Assembly (NCBI RefSeq): GCF_008806345.1
Contig: NZ_VZZJ01000013.1
Location: forward strand, 1-64,000
Length of the DNA stretch: 64,000 nt
Direction: 5' to 3'
DNA from: Methylobacterium planeticum
GTDB taxonomy: Bacteria > Pseudomonadota > Alphaproteobacteria > Rhizobiales > Beijerinckiaceae
The notes beneath the pieces were generated by a model, which saw only the letters and a list, made by a program, of their open reading frames with translations, had not been told where the DNA came from and did no database searches. Made by a program: the position numbers and the translations under genes. Positions 51,938 through 60,859 of the stretch are shown here, in pieces. How positions within the stretch are numbered: the stretch's first letter is position 1; every line of letters begins with the position of its first letter.

Positions 51938-52873
51938 TCAGCTCGCGATCCGGGCCCGCGGGTCGGTGCGGGCGATGCGCGACAGCAGGTAGTCGACCTC
52001 GCCCCTCGCCTGCGCGGAGAGGCTGGCGGCGGGCTTGCGCTGCGCGTCGGAGGCGAAGATGCCGCGCTTCTGGAAGACGTATTTGCGCACCGCGAGCCCG
52101 AGCGGCCCCTGCTGCTGCTCGTAGCGCAGATAGGGCAGGTGCGCGTCGAACAGGTCGTGCGCCGCGTCGCGGTTCCCCGCGGCCGAGAGCCGGACCACGT
52201 CGACCAGCATCTCCGGGAAGGCGTAGCCGGTATTGGCCCCGTCCGCGCCCCGCTCCATCTCGAAATCGAGGAACAGGCCGCCATTGCCGGTCAGGATCGC
52301 GATGTGGCGCATCGAGCCGTCCCGCTCGAAGGCGCGGAGCGCCGTGATCTTGTCGAGGCCCGGCCAGTCCTCGTGCTTGAGCATGACGCAGGACGGGGAC
52401 TCGGTGACGATCCGGCGGATCACCGCGGGGGTCATCACGACCGAGAAGGTCAGGGGGTAATCCTGGACCACGAAGGGCACGTCCGGGCCGATCGCCTCGG
52501 CGGCGTTGCGGTAATAGGCGACGATCTGGTCGTCGGTGCGCAGGGTGTTGGGCGGCCCGATCATCACGCCCGCCGCGCCGAGCTCCATCACCTCGCGGGC
52601 CAGCGCGCGCATCGCCGCGAAGCCCGGCGCCGAGACGCCCACGAGAACCGGGATGTCGAGGCGCCCGATGACCCGCTTGGCGATCGCGACGGCCTCGGAA
52701 TGGTCGAGCTTGGGCGCCTCGCCGAGCTGGCCGAGGATCGTGACCCCATCGACCGCCGCGCCGGTGAAGAAGTCGGCCATGCGATCGAGGGAGGTCTCGT
52801 CGACGCGCCCGTTGGGGTGGAAGGGCGTCGGAGCGATCGGGATCACGCCCTTGATCGCGCTGGTCAGAGCCAT
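51938..52873 (-). CDS. DHDPS-family aldolase or dehydratase
   Basis: A 311-aa TIM-barrel enzyme of the dihydrodipicolinate synthase/N-acetylneuraminate lyase family. The Schiff-base Lys is in CVMLKHEDWPGL (about residue 165), and the Tyr in FVVQDYPLTFSV; GQLGEAPKLDHSEAVAIAKR replaces the usual GTTGE. The biosynthetic enzyme is unlikely given the neighbours; a 2-keto-3-deoxy sugar-acid aldolase or dehydratase is favoured. The C-terminal extension after about 235 (AHLPYLRYEQQQGPLG) is typical of catabolic members. Separated by 32 bp from the IlvD-type gene. Confidence 0.85.
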   Translation of the reverse strand: MALTSAIKGVIPIAPTPFHPNGRVDETSLDRMADFFTGAAVDGVTILGQLGEAPKLDHSEAVAIAKRVIGRLDIPVLVGVSAPGFAAMRALAREVMELGAAGVMIGPPNTLRTDDQIVAYYRNAAEAIGPDVPFVVQDYPLTFSVVMTPAVIRRIVTESPSCVMLKHEDWPGLDKITALRAFERDGSMRHIAILTGNGGLFLDFEMERGADGANTGYAFPEMLVDVVRLSAAGNRDAAHDLFDAHLPYLRYEQQQGPLGLAVRKYVFQKRGIFASDAQRKPAASLSAQARGEVDYLLSRIARTDPRARIAS

Positions 52874-52914
52874 CGTGTCCTCCTGGTTTTCGGGCCCGGG
52901 ATCCGCCTGGCGCG

Positions 52915-53700
52915 TCAGACGCTGGCGATCAGGCCACCGTCGATGCGCATCACCGATCCGGTGACGTAGGAGGCGCGGGCGCTCGCCAGGAACGTCACCA
53001 CGTCGCCGTACTCGCGCGGGTCGCCGTAGCGCCCGAGCGGGATGGCGCCGGTGCTCTCGGCGGTGACCGCGGCGGGCTCGCGGCCCTCGCGCTTCGCCTT
53101 GGCCTCGTCGAGGAACAGGATGCGCTTCGTGGCGATGCGGCCGGGCAGCACGATGTTGACCGTGACGCCGTCGGGCCCGACCTCGCGCGCCAGGGTCTTC
53201 GACCAGCCGACGAGGGAGAGCCGCAGCGCGTTCGAGATCGCGAGGTTCGGGATCGGCGCGACGACGCCCGAGGAGGTGCTGGTGATCACCCGGCCCCAGC
53301 CGCGCGCCCGCATCCGCGGCAGGACACGGTCGGTGACGGCGATCACCGAGACCACCATGGCCTGGAACTGCCGGGCCCAGATCTCGGGGGGCTGGCCGGC
53401 CGCCGGGGTCGGCGGCGGGCCGCCCGTGTTGTTGACGAGGATGTCGACGGGGCCGAAGCGCGCCTCGATCGCGCTCACATGCGCCTCGATCTGCGTCAGA
53501 TCGGCGAGGTCCCAGGTCAGGGCGAGGCCCTCGGATCCGGCCGCGGCGATGTCCTGCATCGTCGGCCGCAGCGCGTCCGCGTCGATGTCGGCCGCCGCGA
53601 CCCGGGCGCCCTCTCCGGCGAGGGAGACCGCGATCGCCCGCCCCAGGCCGCCGCCGGCCCCGAGCACGAGGGCCGTCCTTCCGCGCAGACCCAGATCCAT
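52915..53700 (-). CDS. Short-chain dehydrogenase/reductase
   Basis: A 261-aa classical SDR. The cofactor motif TALVLGAGGGLGRAIAVSLA lies at 9-28, the NNTGG strand near 90, and the catalytic Ser in STSSGVVAP. The expected YxxxK is changed: the segment reads IPNLAISNALRLSLVGWSKT, with no Tyr and an Asn/Arg where YxxxK should be. That resembles the divergent SDR subgroup of BKR-like 3-oxoacyl reductases with altered active sites, and it may not be a normal dehydrogenase. The ATG with a GGAG sequence nearby is preferred to a longer Arg-rich open frame upstream. Confidence 0.82.
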   Translation of the reverse strand: MDLGLRGRTALVLGAGGGLGRAIAVSLAGEGARVAAADIDADALRPTMQDIAAAGSEGLALTWDLADLTQIEAHVSAIEARFGPVDILVNNTGGPPPTPAAGQPPEIWARQFQAMVVSVIAVTDRVLPRMRARGWGRVITSTSSGVVAPIPNLAISNALRLSLVGWSKTLAREVGPDGVTVNIVLPGRIATKRILFLDEAKAKREGREPAAVTAESTGAIPLGRYGDPREYGDVVTFLASARASYVTGSVMRIDGGLIASV

Positions 53701-53792
53701 GGGCGTCTCCTCGGTCGTCTGTTTCTCGCCGTTCGCTCCTGTCTTAGTGCGGGACGGGCCCGGGGGTAAGCGCGGACCCGTGATCGTCCACC

Positions 53793-53930
53793 TCAGAGCG
53801 GGTGGCTGCCGGCGTCGATGATGCGCTGGTAATGGCCGAGCCAGGCCTGGATCATGCGGTCGAACAGGCTCCCGAGGGAGCCGCGGCCGGACTGCGCGGC
53901 GGGGATCGAGGGCACGACGGAGGAGGACAT
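53793..53930 (-). CDS. Very small hypothetical protein
   Basis: A 45-aa frame, SSSVVPSIPAAQSGRGSLGS then LFDRMIQAWLGHYQRIIDAG. The C-terminal half forms an amphipathic helix with aromatic residues. The longer open frame upstream (138 nt) is Arg/Cys-rich and looks non-coding. Such short amphipathic proteins are common in related bacteria but I cannot name this one. Confidence 0.45.
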   Translation of the reverse strand: MSSSVVPSIPAAQSGRGSLGSLFDRMIQAWLGHYQRIIDAGSHPL

Positions 53931-54103
53931 GGGATCTCGCAAGGCTGTGTGACGCGAAGCCGGCGGCTTCCTGAGCCCCAGAGATGCGCGCGATGCTGCA
54001 TCGCAGCAATCGCCGCGACGGCATCGGGCGCATGCGGTGGAAGCATGCGCCGGATCAGGGTTCGTCAATCCTGGGCGCAGTTCTCCGGTCCGGAGCGGCG
54101 GGA

Positions 54104-55081
54104 TCAGCCGCCGGCGAGCGCCTCCGGGTTGACGAGGTTCCGCGGAGGCTCGCCCCGCAGGATGCGCAGCATCTCCTCGGCGGCGCCGAGGCCCATGACG
54201 CGCAGGCTCGTGGCGCTGGTGCCGGCGACGTGGGGCGTCAGGAGCAGGTTGGGGCAGGCGAAGAGCGGGTGGTCCGGGGGCAACGGCTGGACCGCGAAGA
54301 CGTCGAGGGCCGCTCCCGCGATCCGGCCGGCCTTCAGGGCCTCGGCGAGTGCGGCGGCCTCGACGATGGGGCCCCGCGCCACGTTGATGAGCACGGCGCG
54401 CCGGCGCATCCGGCCGATCAGCCGGGCATCGACGAGGCCGCGCGTCTCGTCGTTGAGCGGGCAGGCGATGACGACGGCATCGCTCTCGGAAAACAGGGTC
54501 TCCCGGTCGACCGGCTCGATCTGCCCGTCGAAGCTATGGTTGCGGCGCGCGTGGCCGAGCACCCGCAGGCCGAAGCCGTGGCGGGCGATCCCCGCGACGC
54601 GGCGCCCGATCTCCCCGGTGCCGAGGATGCCGAGCGTGGTGCCGCCGATCTCGTCGAGGTCGCTCGCGCGCGACTTGGCGGCGATCCAGCCCGCCTCCCG
54701 CAGGGTCGCGTCGAGGCGGGCGAGTTGCCGGCGCAGGTGGAACAGGGCGGCGAAGACGTGCTCGGCGACCGCCTGCGTGTTGCTGCCCGGCAGGTTCGCG
54801 ACCGGGATGCCCCGCGCCGTCGCGGCCGAGATCGGGACGAAATCGAGGCCGACGCCGTGGCGGACGATGCCGCGCAGGCGCGGCGCATGGTCGAGGATGT
54901 CGTCGGGGAGCTGGGCGCGCACGATCAGCCCTGTCGCCTCGGCCGCGAGGGCGCGGAGCGTCCCGGCCCCGGTGTCGGGGGCGGTGATCAGCCGGGCCCG
55001 GGGCCGCAGCAGCGCCTCCGCATCCGGATGGATCGGGTTCGTCATCACCACGAGGGGCAGGTCGGCGGACGATTCGCGCAA
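54104..55081 (-). CDS. D-isomer-specific 2-hydroxyacid dehydrogenase
   Basis: A 325-aa NAD(P)-dependent dehydrogenase of the phosphoglycerate/hydroxypyruvate reductase family. NAD motif: TTLGILGTGEIGRRVAGIAR (about 147-166). Catalytic Arg is in LINVARGPIVE and the His in LTPHVAGTSATSL; the substrate-loop segment VRHGVGLDFVPISAA is typical. Several 2-keto acids are possible substrates (glyoxylate, hydroxypyruvate, 2-keto sugar acids). It lies between a GlcD-type oxidase and the SDR gene in the same direction. Confidence 0.88.
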   Translation of the reverse strand: MRESSADLPLVVMTNPIHPDAEALLRPRARLITAPDTGAGTLRALAAEATGLIVRAQLPDDILDHAPRLRGIVRHGVGLDFVPISAATARGIPVANLPGSNTQAVAEHVFAALFHLRRQLARLDATLREAGWIAAKSRASDLDEIGGTTLGILGTGEIGRRVAGIARHGFGLRVLGHARRNHSFDGQIEPVDRETLFSESDAVVIACPLNDETRGLVDARLIGRMRRRAVLINVARGPIVEAAALAEALKAGRIAGAALDVFAVQPLPPDHPLFACPNLLLTPHVAGTSATSLRVMGLGAAEEMLRILRGEPPRNLVNPEALAGG

Positions 55082-55125
55082 AGGGCCGGGGCTCCGGTCT
55101 GAGGGTCGCCCGACGGGGGCGGGCG

Positions 55126-56526
55126 TTAGCGGGGGAGGACCTTGCCGGGGTTCATCAGGCCCTGCGGGTCGATCGCCTCCTTGATCCGGCGGGCGAGGTC
55201 GAGCTCGCCCCGCCGCCGGTGGCGCTGGAGTTCCGCGACCCGGTACTGCCCGATCCCGTGCTCCGCCGAGATGCTGCCGCCGAAGCGCTCGACCACGCCG
55301 TGCACGATGGCGTTGATCGCCTCCGTGGTGTCGCCGGGACCCGTCAGCACGTTGTAGTGGATGTTGCCGTCGCCCATATGGCCGAAGACGTTGCGGCGGG
55401 CCGCCGGCGCCCCTTCCGCCAGCGCGCGCGCCGTCTCGGCCAGGAAGGCGGGGATCGCCGAGATCGGCACCGAGACGTCGTGCTTCACGCTGGTCCCGGC
55501 GCGGCCCTCCGCCTCCGAGATGCTCTCGCGCAGGGCCCAGAGCCCGGCGGCCTGCTGTCCGGATTCCGCCAGGACACCGTCGACGGCGTCACCGGCCTCG
55601 AGGGCCGCCCCGAGCACGCCTTCGAAGGCCTCGCGCAGGCCCGCGAGGCTCGATCCGGCCTCGATCAGCACGGACCAAGCCGCGGCCTGCAGGGGGCTGC
55701 GCAGGCCCGCATGCTCGGCCACGAGGTCGATCGAGGCGCGGGAGATCAGCTCGAAGGCCTGGATCGTGTCGCCCAGCGCATCGTGGGCGCCGTGCAGGAT
55801 CCGCAGGGCCGCCGCCGGATCCTCGACGGCGAGGAGCGCCGTCGCGGTGTGACGGGGCCGGGCGACGAGGCGGAGGATCGCCGCGGTGACGATCCCGAGC
55901 GTCCCCTCCGTGCCGATGAAGAGCTGCTTCCAATCGTAGCCCGCATTGTCCTTGCGCAGCGCCCGCAGCCCGTCGACGACCGTGCCGTCGGGGAGGACCA
56001 CCTCAAGGCCGAGGACGAGGCCGCGGGTCATGCCGTAGCGCAGCACGTTGAGGCCCCCGGCATTCGTCGCCACGACCCCGCCGATCATCGCCGAGCCCTC
56101 CGCCGCCAGGGTCACGGGCAGGAACCGTCCGGCCGCCTCGGCGGCGTCCTTGGCGACGCGCAGGATGCAGCCGGCCTCGGCCTCGATCGTGAGGCCCACC
56201 GGATCGACCGCCCGCACGGCGTCCATGCGGGCGAGGGAGAGCACGATCTGCCCTCCCGAGGCGTCCGGCGTCGCGGCCCCGGCAAGCCCGGTATGGCCGC
56301 CCTGCGGCACGACCGGGGCGCCCGCCGCGCGGCAGAGTTCGACCACGGCCGCGACCTCCGCGGTGCTCCCCGGACGCGCCACCGCCGCCGGCCGGCCGTG
56401 GAACATCCGCCGCCAATCGACCGCGTAGGGCGCGAGGTCGGCCTCCGCCGTGAGGAGGCCCGCGGGCCCGAGCCGCTCGCCGAGGCGCGCCAGAAGGCCC
56501 GGGAGGTCAGCGCAGCGATCCATCAT
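55126..56526 (-). CDS. FAD-linked D-2-hydroxyacid dehydrogenase (GlcD type)
   Basis: A 466-aa flavoprotein of the GlcD/D-lactate dehydrogenase family. The PCMH FAD domain (about 35-215) has APVVPQGGHTGLAGAATPDA and GGVVATNAGGLNVLRYGMTR; the C-terminal cap has NVFGHMGDGNIHYNVL and the metal/substrate His segment GGSISAEHGIGQYRV. It oxidises a D-2-hydroxy acid and passes electrons to the quinone pool or a flavoprotein. GlcE/GlcF partners are absent, which favours a single-subunit D-lactate or D-2-hydroxyglutarate-type enzyme. Confidence 0.9.
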   Translation of the reverse strand: MMDRCADLPGLLARLGERLGPAGLLTAEADLAPYAVDWRRMFHGRPAAVARPGSTAEVAAVVELCRAAGAPVVPQGGHTGLAGAATPDASGGQIVLSLARMDAVRAVDPVGLTIEAEAGCILRVAKDAAEAAGRFLPVTLAAEGSAMIGGVVATNAGGLNVLRYGMTRGLVLGLEVVLPDGTVVDGLRALRKDNAGYDWKQLFIGTEGTLGIVTAAILRLVARPRHTATALLAVEDPAAALRILHGAHDALGDTIQAFELISRASIDLVAEHAGLRSPLQAAAWSVLIEAGSSLAGLREAFEGVLGAALEAGDAVDGVLAESGQQAAGLWALRESISEAEGRAGTSVKHDVSVPISAIPAFLAETARALAEGAPAARRNVFGHMGDGNIHYNVLTGPGDTTEAINAIVHGVVERFGGSISAEHGIGQYRVAELQRHRRRGELDLARRIKEAIDPQGLMNPGKVLPR

Positions 56527-56556
56527 TCGGTCTCCTCTCGGTCCCGCCCCAGGCCC

Positions 56557-57453
56557 TCACGCGGGCGGGAAGCCGTAGAGCCTCTGCGGGTTCTCGACGA
56601 AGAGCCGGTGGCGCCGCGCCGCGTCCGGCACCCAATCGGCCATCAGGTCGAGGAGATCGCCGATATTCGGCATCGGGCCCCAGGTGGCCACGTGGGGCCA
56701 GTCCGAGCCCCAGAGGCAGCGCTCCGGGCCCGCATCGTTGAGCGCGCGTGCGAACGGGATCGTGTCGGCGTAGGGCGGCCCCGCGACCGAGTTGCGCGAG
56801 GCCCCCTGCAGCTTCACGTAGGCCCCGTCGCGCACCAGCGACACCAGGGTGCGAAAGCCCGGATCGTCGAGGCCGGCCGAGGTCGGCATGTGGCCCATAT
56901 GGTCGACCACGAAGGGCACCGGCAGCCGCCCGAGGGCGCTCGCCAGCGGCGGCAGCGTCCGGGCGTCGATCAGGAACTGCAGGTGCCAGCCCATGTCGCG
57001 GCAGAGGTCGCCGTAGGCCGCGACCTGCTCGAAGCCGATGCCGCCGCCGTAGAGCACGTTGAGGCGCAGGCCCACCACGCCCTCGTCCTTGAGCGCCCGC
57101 AGCTCCCGCTCCGGCAGCCCGAGGGGGATCACCGCGATCCCGCGCAGGCGCGCCGGCTGCGCCCGAAGGGTCTCGCGCAGGCGCCGGTTGTTCGTGCCGT
57201 GGACGCTCACCTGGACGAGGACGCCGTAGGTCATCCCGGTGGCGTCGAGCATGCGCAGATAGGTCTCGGCGCGCGCCTCCGGCGGCGTGTAGCTGCGCCC
57301 CTCCACGAACGGGTCGTCGGGCGGCAGCCCGATCACGTGGGCGTGGGTGTCGACGGCGCCTGCCGGCACCGCGTAGCGCGAGGGTCCGCGCGGGTTCGGG
57401 TCCGGCCCCGGGCAGGGGCGGGCATTCGGGGCGAGCGCGCTCGTTTCAGCCAT
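56557..57453 (-). CDS. COG3618-type amidohydrolase (lactonase-like)
   Basis: A 298-aa TIM-barrel hydrolase of the amidohydrolase-2 family that includes 2-pyrone-4,6-dicarboxylate lactonase, L-fuconolactonase and galactarolactone isomerase. Motifs are GAVDTHAHVIGLP (HxH), FVVDHMGHMP (His), AYVKLQGASRNS (Lys) and CLWGSDWPHVATWG (Asp). Its neighbours (IlvD-type dehydratase, keto-deoxy-acid aldolase) favour a sugar-lactone hydrolase; an aromatic-lactone role is the alternative. It overlaps the upstream MFS gene by 8 nt. Confidence 0.85.
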   Translation of the reverse strand: MAETSALAPNARPCPGPDPNPRGPSRYAVPAGAVDTHAHVIGLPPDDPFVEGRSYTPPEARAETYLRMLDATGMTYGVLVQVSVHGTNNRRLRETLRAQPARLRGIAVIPLGLPERELRALKDEGVVGLRLNVLYGGGIGFEQVAAYGDLCRDMGWHLQFLIDARTLPPLASALGRLPVPFVVDHMGHMPTSAGLDDPGFRTLVSLVRDGAYVKLQGASRNSVAGPPYADTIPFARALNDAGPERCLWGSDWPHVATWGPMPNIGDLLDLMADWVPDAARRHRLFVENPQRLYGFPPA

Positions 57454-58762
57454 CGACGTGCAGGACCTTTCCGCGGGTCTCGGGCAGCGCGTAGGCCGAG
57501 AGGAAGAACAGGCCGTAGGCGCCGACCGCGAAGATCGCGATCGCGTTGGCCAGCGTCATCCCCGCCGAGATGTAGCCGACGAGGGCCGGGAACAGGGCGC
57601 CGATCCCGCGGCCGAAATTGTAGCAGAAGCCCTGGCCCGAGCCCCGGAGCCGCGTCGGGTAGAGCTCCGTCAGGAAGGCGCCCATGCCGGAGAAGTAGCC
57701 GGAGGCGAAGAAGCCGAGCGGGAAGCCCAGCACCCACAGGATCTCGTTCGAGAGCGGCAATTGCGTGTAGGCCAGCACCACGCCGATCGCCCCGAGGGAG
57801 AAGACCAGGAAGAGGTTGCGCCGGCCGATCTTGTCCGAGAGCCAGGCGCCCACGAGGTAGCCCGTGAAGGAGCCGACGATCAGGGCGGCGAGGTAGCCGG
57901 TCGAGCCGACGATCGAGAGCTTGCGCTCCGTCGTGAGGAAGCGCGGCAGCCAGGTGGTGATGGCGTAGTAGCCGCCCTGGCAGCCGGTGGAGAGGAGCGA
58001 GGCCAGGATCGTGGTCTTGAGGATGCCGGGCGCGAAGATCTCGAAGATGCTCGGGCTCTCGCCCCTGCGGGCCTGGAGGGCGCGGGTTTCGGCCGCGACC
58101 TTGGGCTCCTCGACATAGGCGCGCAGGTAGAACACCAGCAGGGCGGGGGCCGCGCCGATGACGAACATCCAGCGCCACGCCTCCTCAGGCGGCAGATAGG
58201 TGAACAGGATCGCCTGGGCCAGGACCGCCAGCCCCCAGCCGATCGCCCAGCCGGACTGCACCGAGCCGACCGCGCGGCCGCGATACTGCGCCCGGATCGT
58301 CTCGCCCATCAGCACGGCGCCCGCCGCCCACTCGCCGCCGAAGCCGAGGCCAAGCAGGGCGCGGGCGATCAGGAGCTGGGTGAAATCCTGCGCGAAGGCG
58401 CAGACCAGCGAGAAGAACGAGAACCACAGGATGGTGAATTGCAGGGTGCGCACCCGGCCGATCCGGTCGGCGAGGTAGCCCGCGCCCCAGCCCCCGACGG
58501 CGGAGGCCAGCAGCGTCGCGGTGGCGGCGAGCCCGGCCGAGCCCGCATCGACGGCCCACAGCTTGATGATCGTGCCGATCACCAGCGGGTAGATCATGAA
58601 GTCCATGCCGTCGAGGGCCCAGCCCGCGGCGCAGGCCCAGAAGGTGCGCCGCTCGGGCACCGTCATGTCCTTGTAGAAGGCCGTGAGGCTCGCATCCTCG
58701 ATCGGCAGCACGGTGGCGCCGTCCGCGGCCGCGCTCGCCTCGGGTTCTGTCCTGCCGACCAT
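57446..58762 (-). CDS. MFS transporter
   Basis: A 438-aa carrier with 12 hydrophobic helices. FWACAAGWALDGMDFMIYPL is the first helix; the GYLADRIGRVRTLQ loop after helix 2 and LSDKIGRRNLFLVFS after helix 8 are the conserved MFS motifs. The WALDGMDFMIYPL pattern is typical of acid:H+ symporters (carboxylate or aromatic acid). It probably imports the substrate of the surrounding catabolic genes. Overlaps the lactonase-like gene by 8 nt. Confidence 0.88.
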   Translation of the reverse strand: MVGRTEPEASAAADGATVLPIEDASLTAFYKDMTVPERRTFWACAAGWALDGMDFMIYPLVIGTIIKLWAVDAGSAGLAATATLLASAVGGWGAGYLADRIGRVRTLQFTILWFSFFSLVCAFAQDFTQLLIARALLGLGFGGEWAAGAVLMGETIRAQYRGRAVGSVQSGWAIGWGLAVLAQAILFTYLPPEEAWRWMFVIGAAPALLVFYLRAYVEEPKVAAETRALQARRGESPSIFEIFAPGILKTTILASLLSTGCQGGYYAITTWLPRFLTTERKLSIVGSTGYLAALIVGSFTGYLVGAWLSDKIGRRNLFLVFSLGAIGVVLAYTQLPLSNEILWVLGFPLGFFASGYFSGMGAFLTELYPTRLRGSGQGFCYNFGRGIGALFPALVGYISAGMTLANAIAIFAVGAYGLFFLSAYALPETRGKVLHVDG

Positions 58763-58828
58763 AACGTCACCTTTCGGGATGGAAGCGCGTCGTGGGCCCG
58801 CGGCGGACCGGACCGCCGCCGGGCCGTC

Positions 58829-59764
58829 TCATCGGCCCGCGACCTCGGTGCGGGCCTTCAGGATGGCGATCAGGGCGCTGTCGCGGCGGGCCTCGAGCTC
58901 CGCGATCGGGCGCCCCTGCGCCTCCGCCTCGACGCCCGACACGATCCGGTCCTTCAGGGCCGCGTCGAGCTCGGGATGGCCGAGGCTCGCCCAGCGGCGG
59001 ACCTGGCTCGGGCCGAGATGGTCGAGGTAGTGGCGGATGCCCCCCTCCCCGCCCCCGAGGTGGTAGGTCATGTGCGGCCCCATCGCGGCCCAGCGCAGGC
59101 CCGGCCCGTTGCAGAGCGCCGCGTCGATGTCGGCCACGCTCGCCACCCCCTCGGCGACGAGGTTCACCGCCTCCCGGTAGAGGGCGGAGGCGAGGCGGTT
59201 GGCGATGTGCCCCGGCATCTCGCGGGTGAGGATCACCGGCCGGCGCCCGAGCCCGCGATAGAAGGCGGCCGCGCGCTCCGCCACATCGGCATCCCCCGCC
59301 ACGATCTCCACGAGGGGCACGAGGTGGGGCGGGTTGAACGGGTGAGCCACGACGAACCGTTCCGGCCGCGCGCAATCCGCCACGATGGCGCTGCGCAGCA
59401 TCGCCGAGGTGCTCGACGCGATGATCACGCCGGCGGGCAGGAGGGCGTCGAGGCGGGCGAGGAGCTCCCGCTTCAGCCCCTCGGCCTCGGGGGCGTTCTC
59501 CTGCACGAACTCCGCGCCCGAGACCGCGGCCTCGAGCTCCGGATGGAAGCTGAGGCGGCCCTCGCCCGTCAGCCCGAGTTCCGCGAGCTGGACCCGGGCC
59601 TGTGCCACGAAGGCGCTCAGGCGCTCCGCGCTGCCGGGCCCCGGATCGGTCGCCGCGACGTCGAGCCCGTGGGCGGTGAAGAGGGCGGCCCAGCTCGCCC
59701 CGACGGTCCCGCAGCCGATCACCGCCACGCGGCGGATCCCATTGTTGTTTGTCACGACCGACAC
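58829..59764 (-). CDS. 3-hydroxyacyl-CoA dehydrogenase-family enzyme
   Basis: A 311-aa NAD-dependent dehydrogenase related to L-carnitine and L-gulonate 3-dehydrogenases. VAVIGCGTVGASWAALFTAH (about 13-32) is the Rossmann motif; VVAHPFNPPHLVPLVEIVAG has the catalytic His and the NPP segment of the small-molecule (non-CoA) branch. No CoA-binding extension is visible at this length. The start is a GTG; a second GTG three codons later is possible. First gene of the minus-strand catabolic cluster, divergent from an ABC transporter. Confidence 0.87.
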   Translation of the reverse strand: MSVVTNNNGIRRVAVIGCGTVGASWAALFTAHGLDVAATDPGPGSAERLSAFVAQARVQLAELGLTGEGRLSFHPELEAAVSGAEFVQENAPEAEGLKRELLARLDALLPAGVIIASSTSAMLRSAIVADCARPERFVVAHPFNPPHLVPLVEIVAGDADVAERAAAFYRGLGRRPVILTREMPGHIANRLASALYREAVNLVAEGVASVADIDAALCNGPGLRWAAMGPHMTYHLGGGEGGIRHYLDHLGPSQVRRWASLGHPELDAALKDRIVSGVEAEAQGRPIAELEARRDSALIAILKARTEVAGR

Positions 59765-59784
59765 CCTGCGCCCGCTTTACTTTC

Positions 59785-59800
59785 AGCAACGCCCTCGCCT
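59785..59800 (-). promoter_or_regulatory. Weak sigma-54-like site before the catabolic cluster
   Basis: Read on the minus strand, AGGCGAGGGCGTTGCT keeps GG and TTGCT at sigma-54 spacing but differs from TGGCAC at three positions. The expected start near 59774 would leave only about 10 nt of leader. A PAS-sigma54 activator gene lies at 62558-64000. Confidence 0.3.
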
Positions 59801-59870
59801 AGTCAATGTAGGGCCACCCGTTTCCACGGGGGCACAACAGGGGGCGCACGACCCCCGTCGGAGGAATACG

Positions 59871-60851
59871 ATGATCTTGCGCGCCACGGCGGCCTGTGCG
59901 GCCCTGTTCGCCCTCGCGATGACCGTCCCGTCCCGAGCCGACGACCTCGTCCGTCTCGGCAACCTGAAATTCGCCCATTACGGGGCGATCTCCTACATGA
60001 AGGAGATCGCCCCGAAATTCGGTCTCAAGATCGACGAGCGCGTCTTCGCCAAGGGTGCCGACATCTACCCGGCCATGGCGGTCGACCAGATCGACATCTC
60101 GGCCTCGGGCGCGGACGGCGCGGTGGCGGCGCGGGGCAACGGGGTGAAGCTCTACGTGGTCGCGGGCTTCGCCAATGGCGGCGTGCGGATCCTCCGCCGG
60201 CCGGACCTCGAGATCAAGTCGCTCGCCGACGTGAAGGGGCGCAAGGTCGCGACCGTGCGCGGCGGAACGCAGGACCTGATGCTCCTCGCCGAGCTCGACA
60301 AGCACGGCATGACCTGGTCCGAGCGGCCCGGCAAGGACGTTCAGCTGACCTATTTCAACAACTACGCCGACCTGAACCAGGCGCTGGCGCAGAAATACGT
60401 CGACATCATCTGCCAGAGCGAGCCGCAATCGACCCAGGCGATCAGCGCCGGCTACGCGGCCGAGGTGGTGAAACCCTACGACACGCCGATCGGCGTGCCG
60501 GTGCGCCCCCTCGTGATGACCGAGAAGATGTACAACGAGCGGCCCGAGGTCGCCGCCCGCGTGCTCAAGCTCTTCGTCGCCGCCACCAAGGCGTTCATCG
60601 ACGACCCGGCGCTCGCCGAGAAGTACGTGCGCGAGCAGGTCTTCAAGGGCCAGCTCACGAGCCAGGACTTCCGCGACGGCATGGCCAACGCGAAGTACAC
60701 CTACGACGTCCCGGCCGGGCATATGCAGACCACGACGGACTACATGATGAAGTACGGCCTGGGTAAGATGGTCAACCCGCCGAAGAGCGACGACGAGTGG
60801 GTGAAGCTCGACCTGCTCGAGAAGGCCAAGGCCGAGCTCAAGACGAACTGA
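59871..60851 (+). CDS. SsuA/TauA-type ABC substrate-binding protein
   Basis: A 326-aa periplasmic binding protein of the NMT1/SsuA family: signal peptide (LRATAACAALFALAMTVPSR, cleavage near SRA), then LGNLKFAHYGAISYMKEIAP and SLADVKGRKVATVRGGTQDL. The family carries sulphonates, nitrate, aromatic acids and pyrimidines; the ligand is unknown. The ATG follows a GGAGGA ribosome-binding site. A GGGGG/CCCCC hairpin (about 59840-59856) lies in the leader. Divergent from the catabolic cluster, so it may import that pathway's substrate. Confidence 0.88.
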   Translation: MILRATAACAALFALAMTVPSRADDLVRLGNLKFAHYGAISYMKEIAPKFGLKIDERVFAKGADIYPAMAVDQIDISASGADGAVAARGNGVKLYVVAGFANGGVRILRRPDLEIKSLADVKGRKVATVRGGTQDLMLLAELDKHGMTWSERPGKDVQLTYFNNYADLNQALAQKYVDIICQSEPQSTQAISAGYAAEVVKPYDTPIGVPVRPLVMTEKMYNERPEVAARVLKLFVAATKAFIDDPALAEKYVREQVFKGQLTSQDFRDGMANAKYTYDVPAGHMQTTTDYMMKYGLGKMVNPPKSDDEWVKLDLLEKAKAELKTN

Positions 60852-60859
60852 GCCGCGCC

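Noticed and set aside
57458-60766. A 1102-codon plus-strand open frame across the catabolic cluster
   Set aside because: It runs antisense to the MFS, dehydrogenase and lactonase-like genes, and its product is low-complexity Glu/Arg/Ala sequence without motifs.
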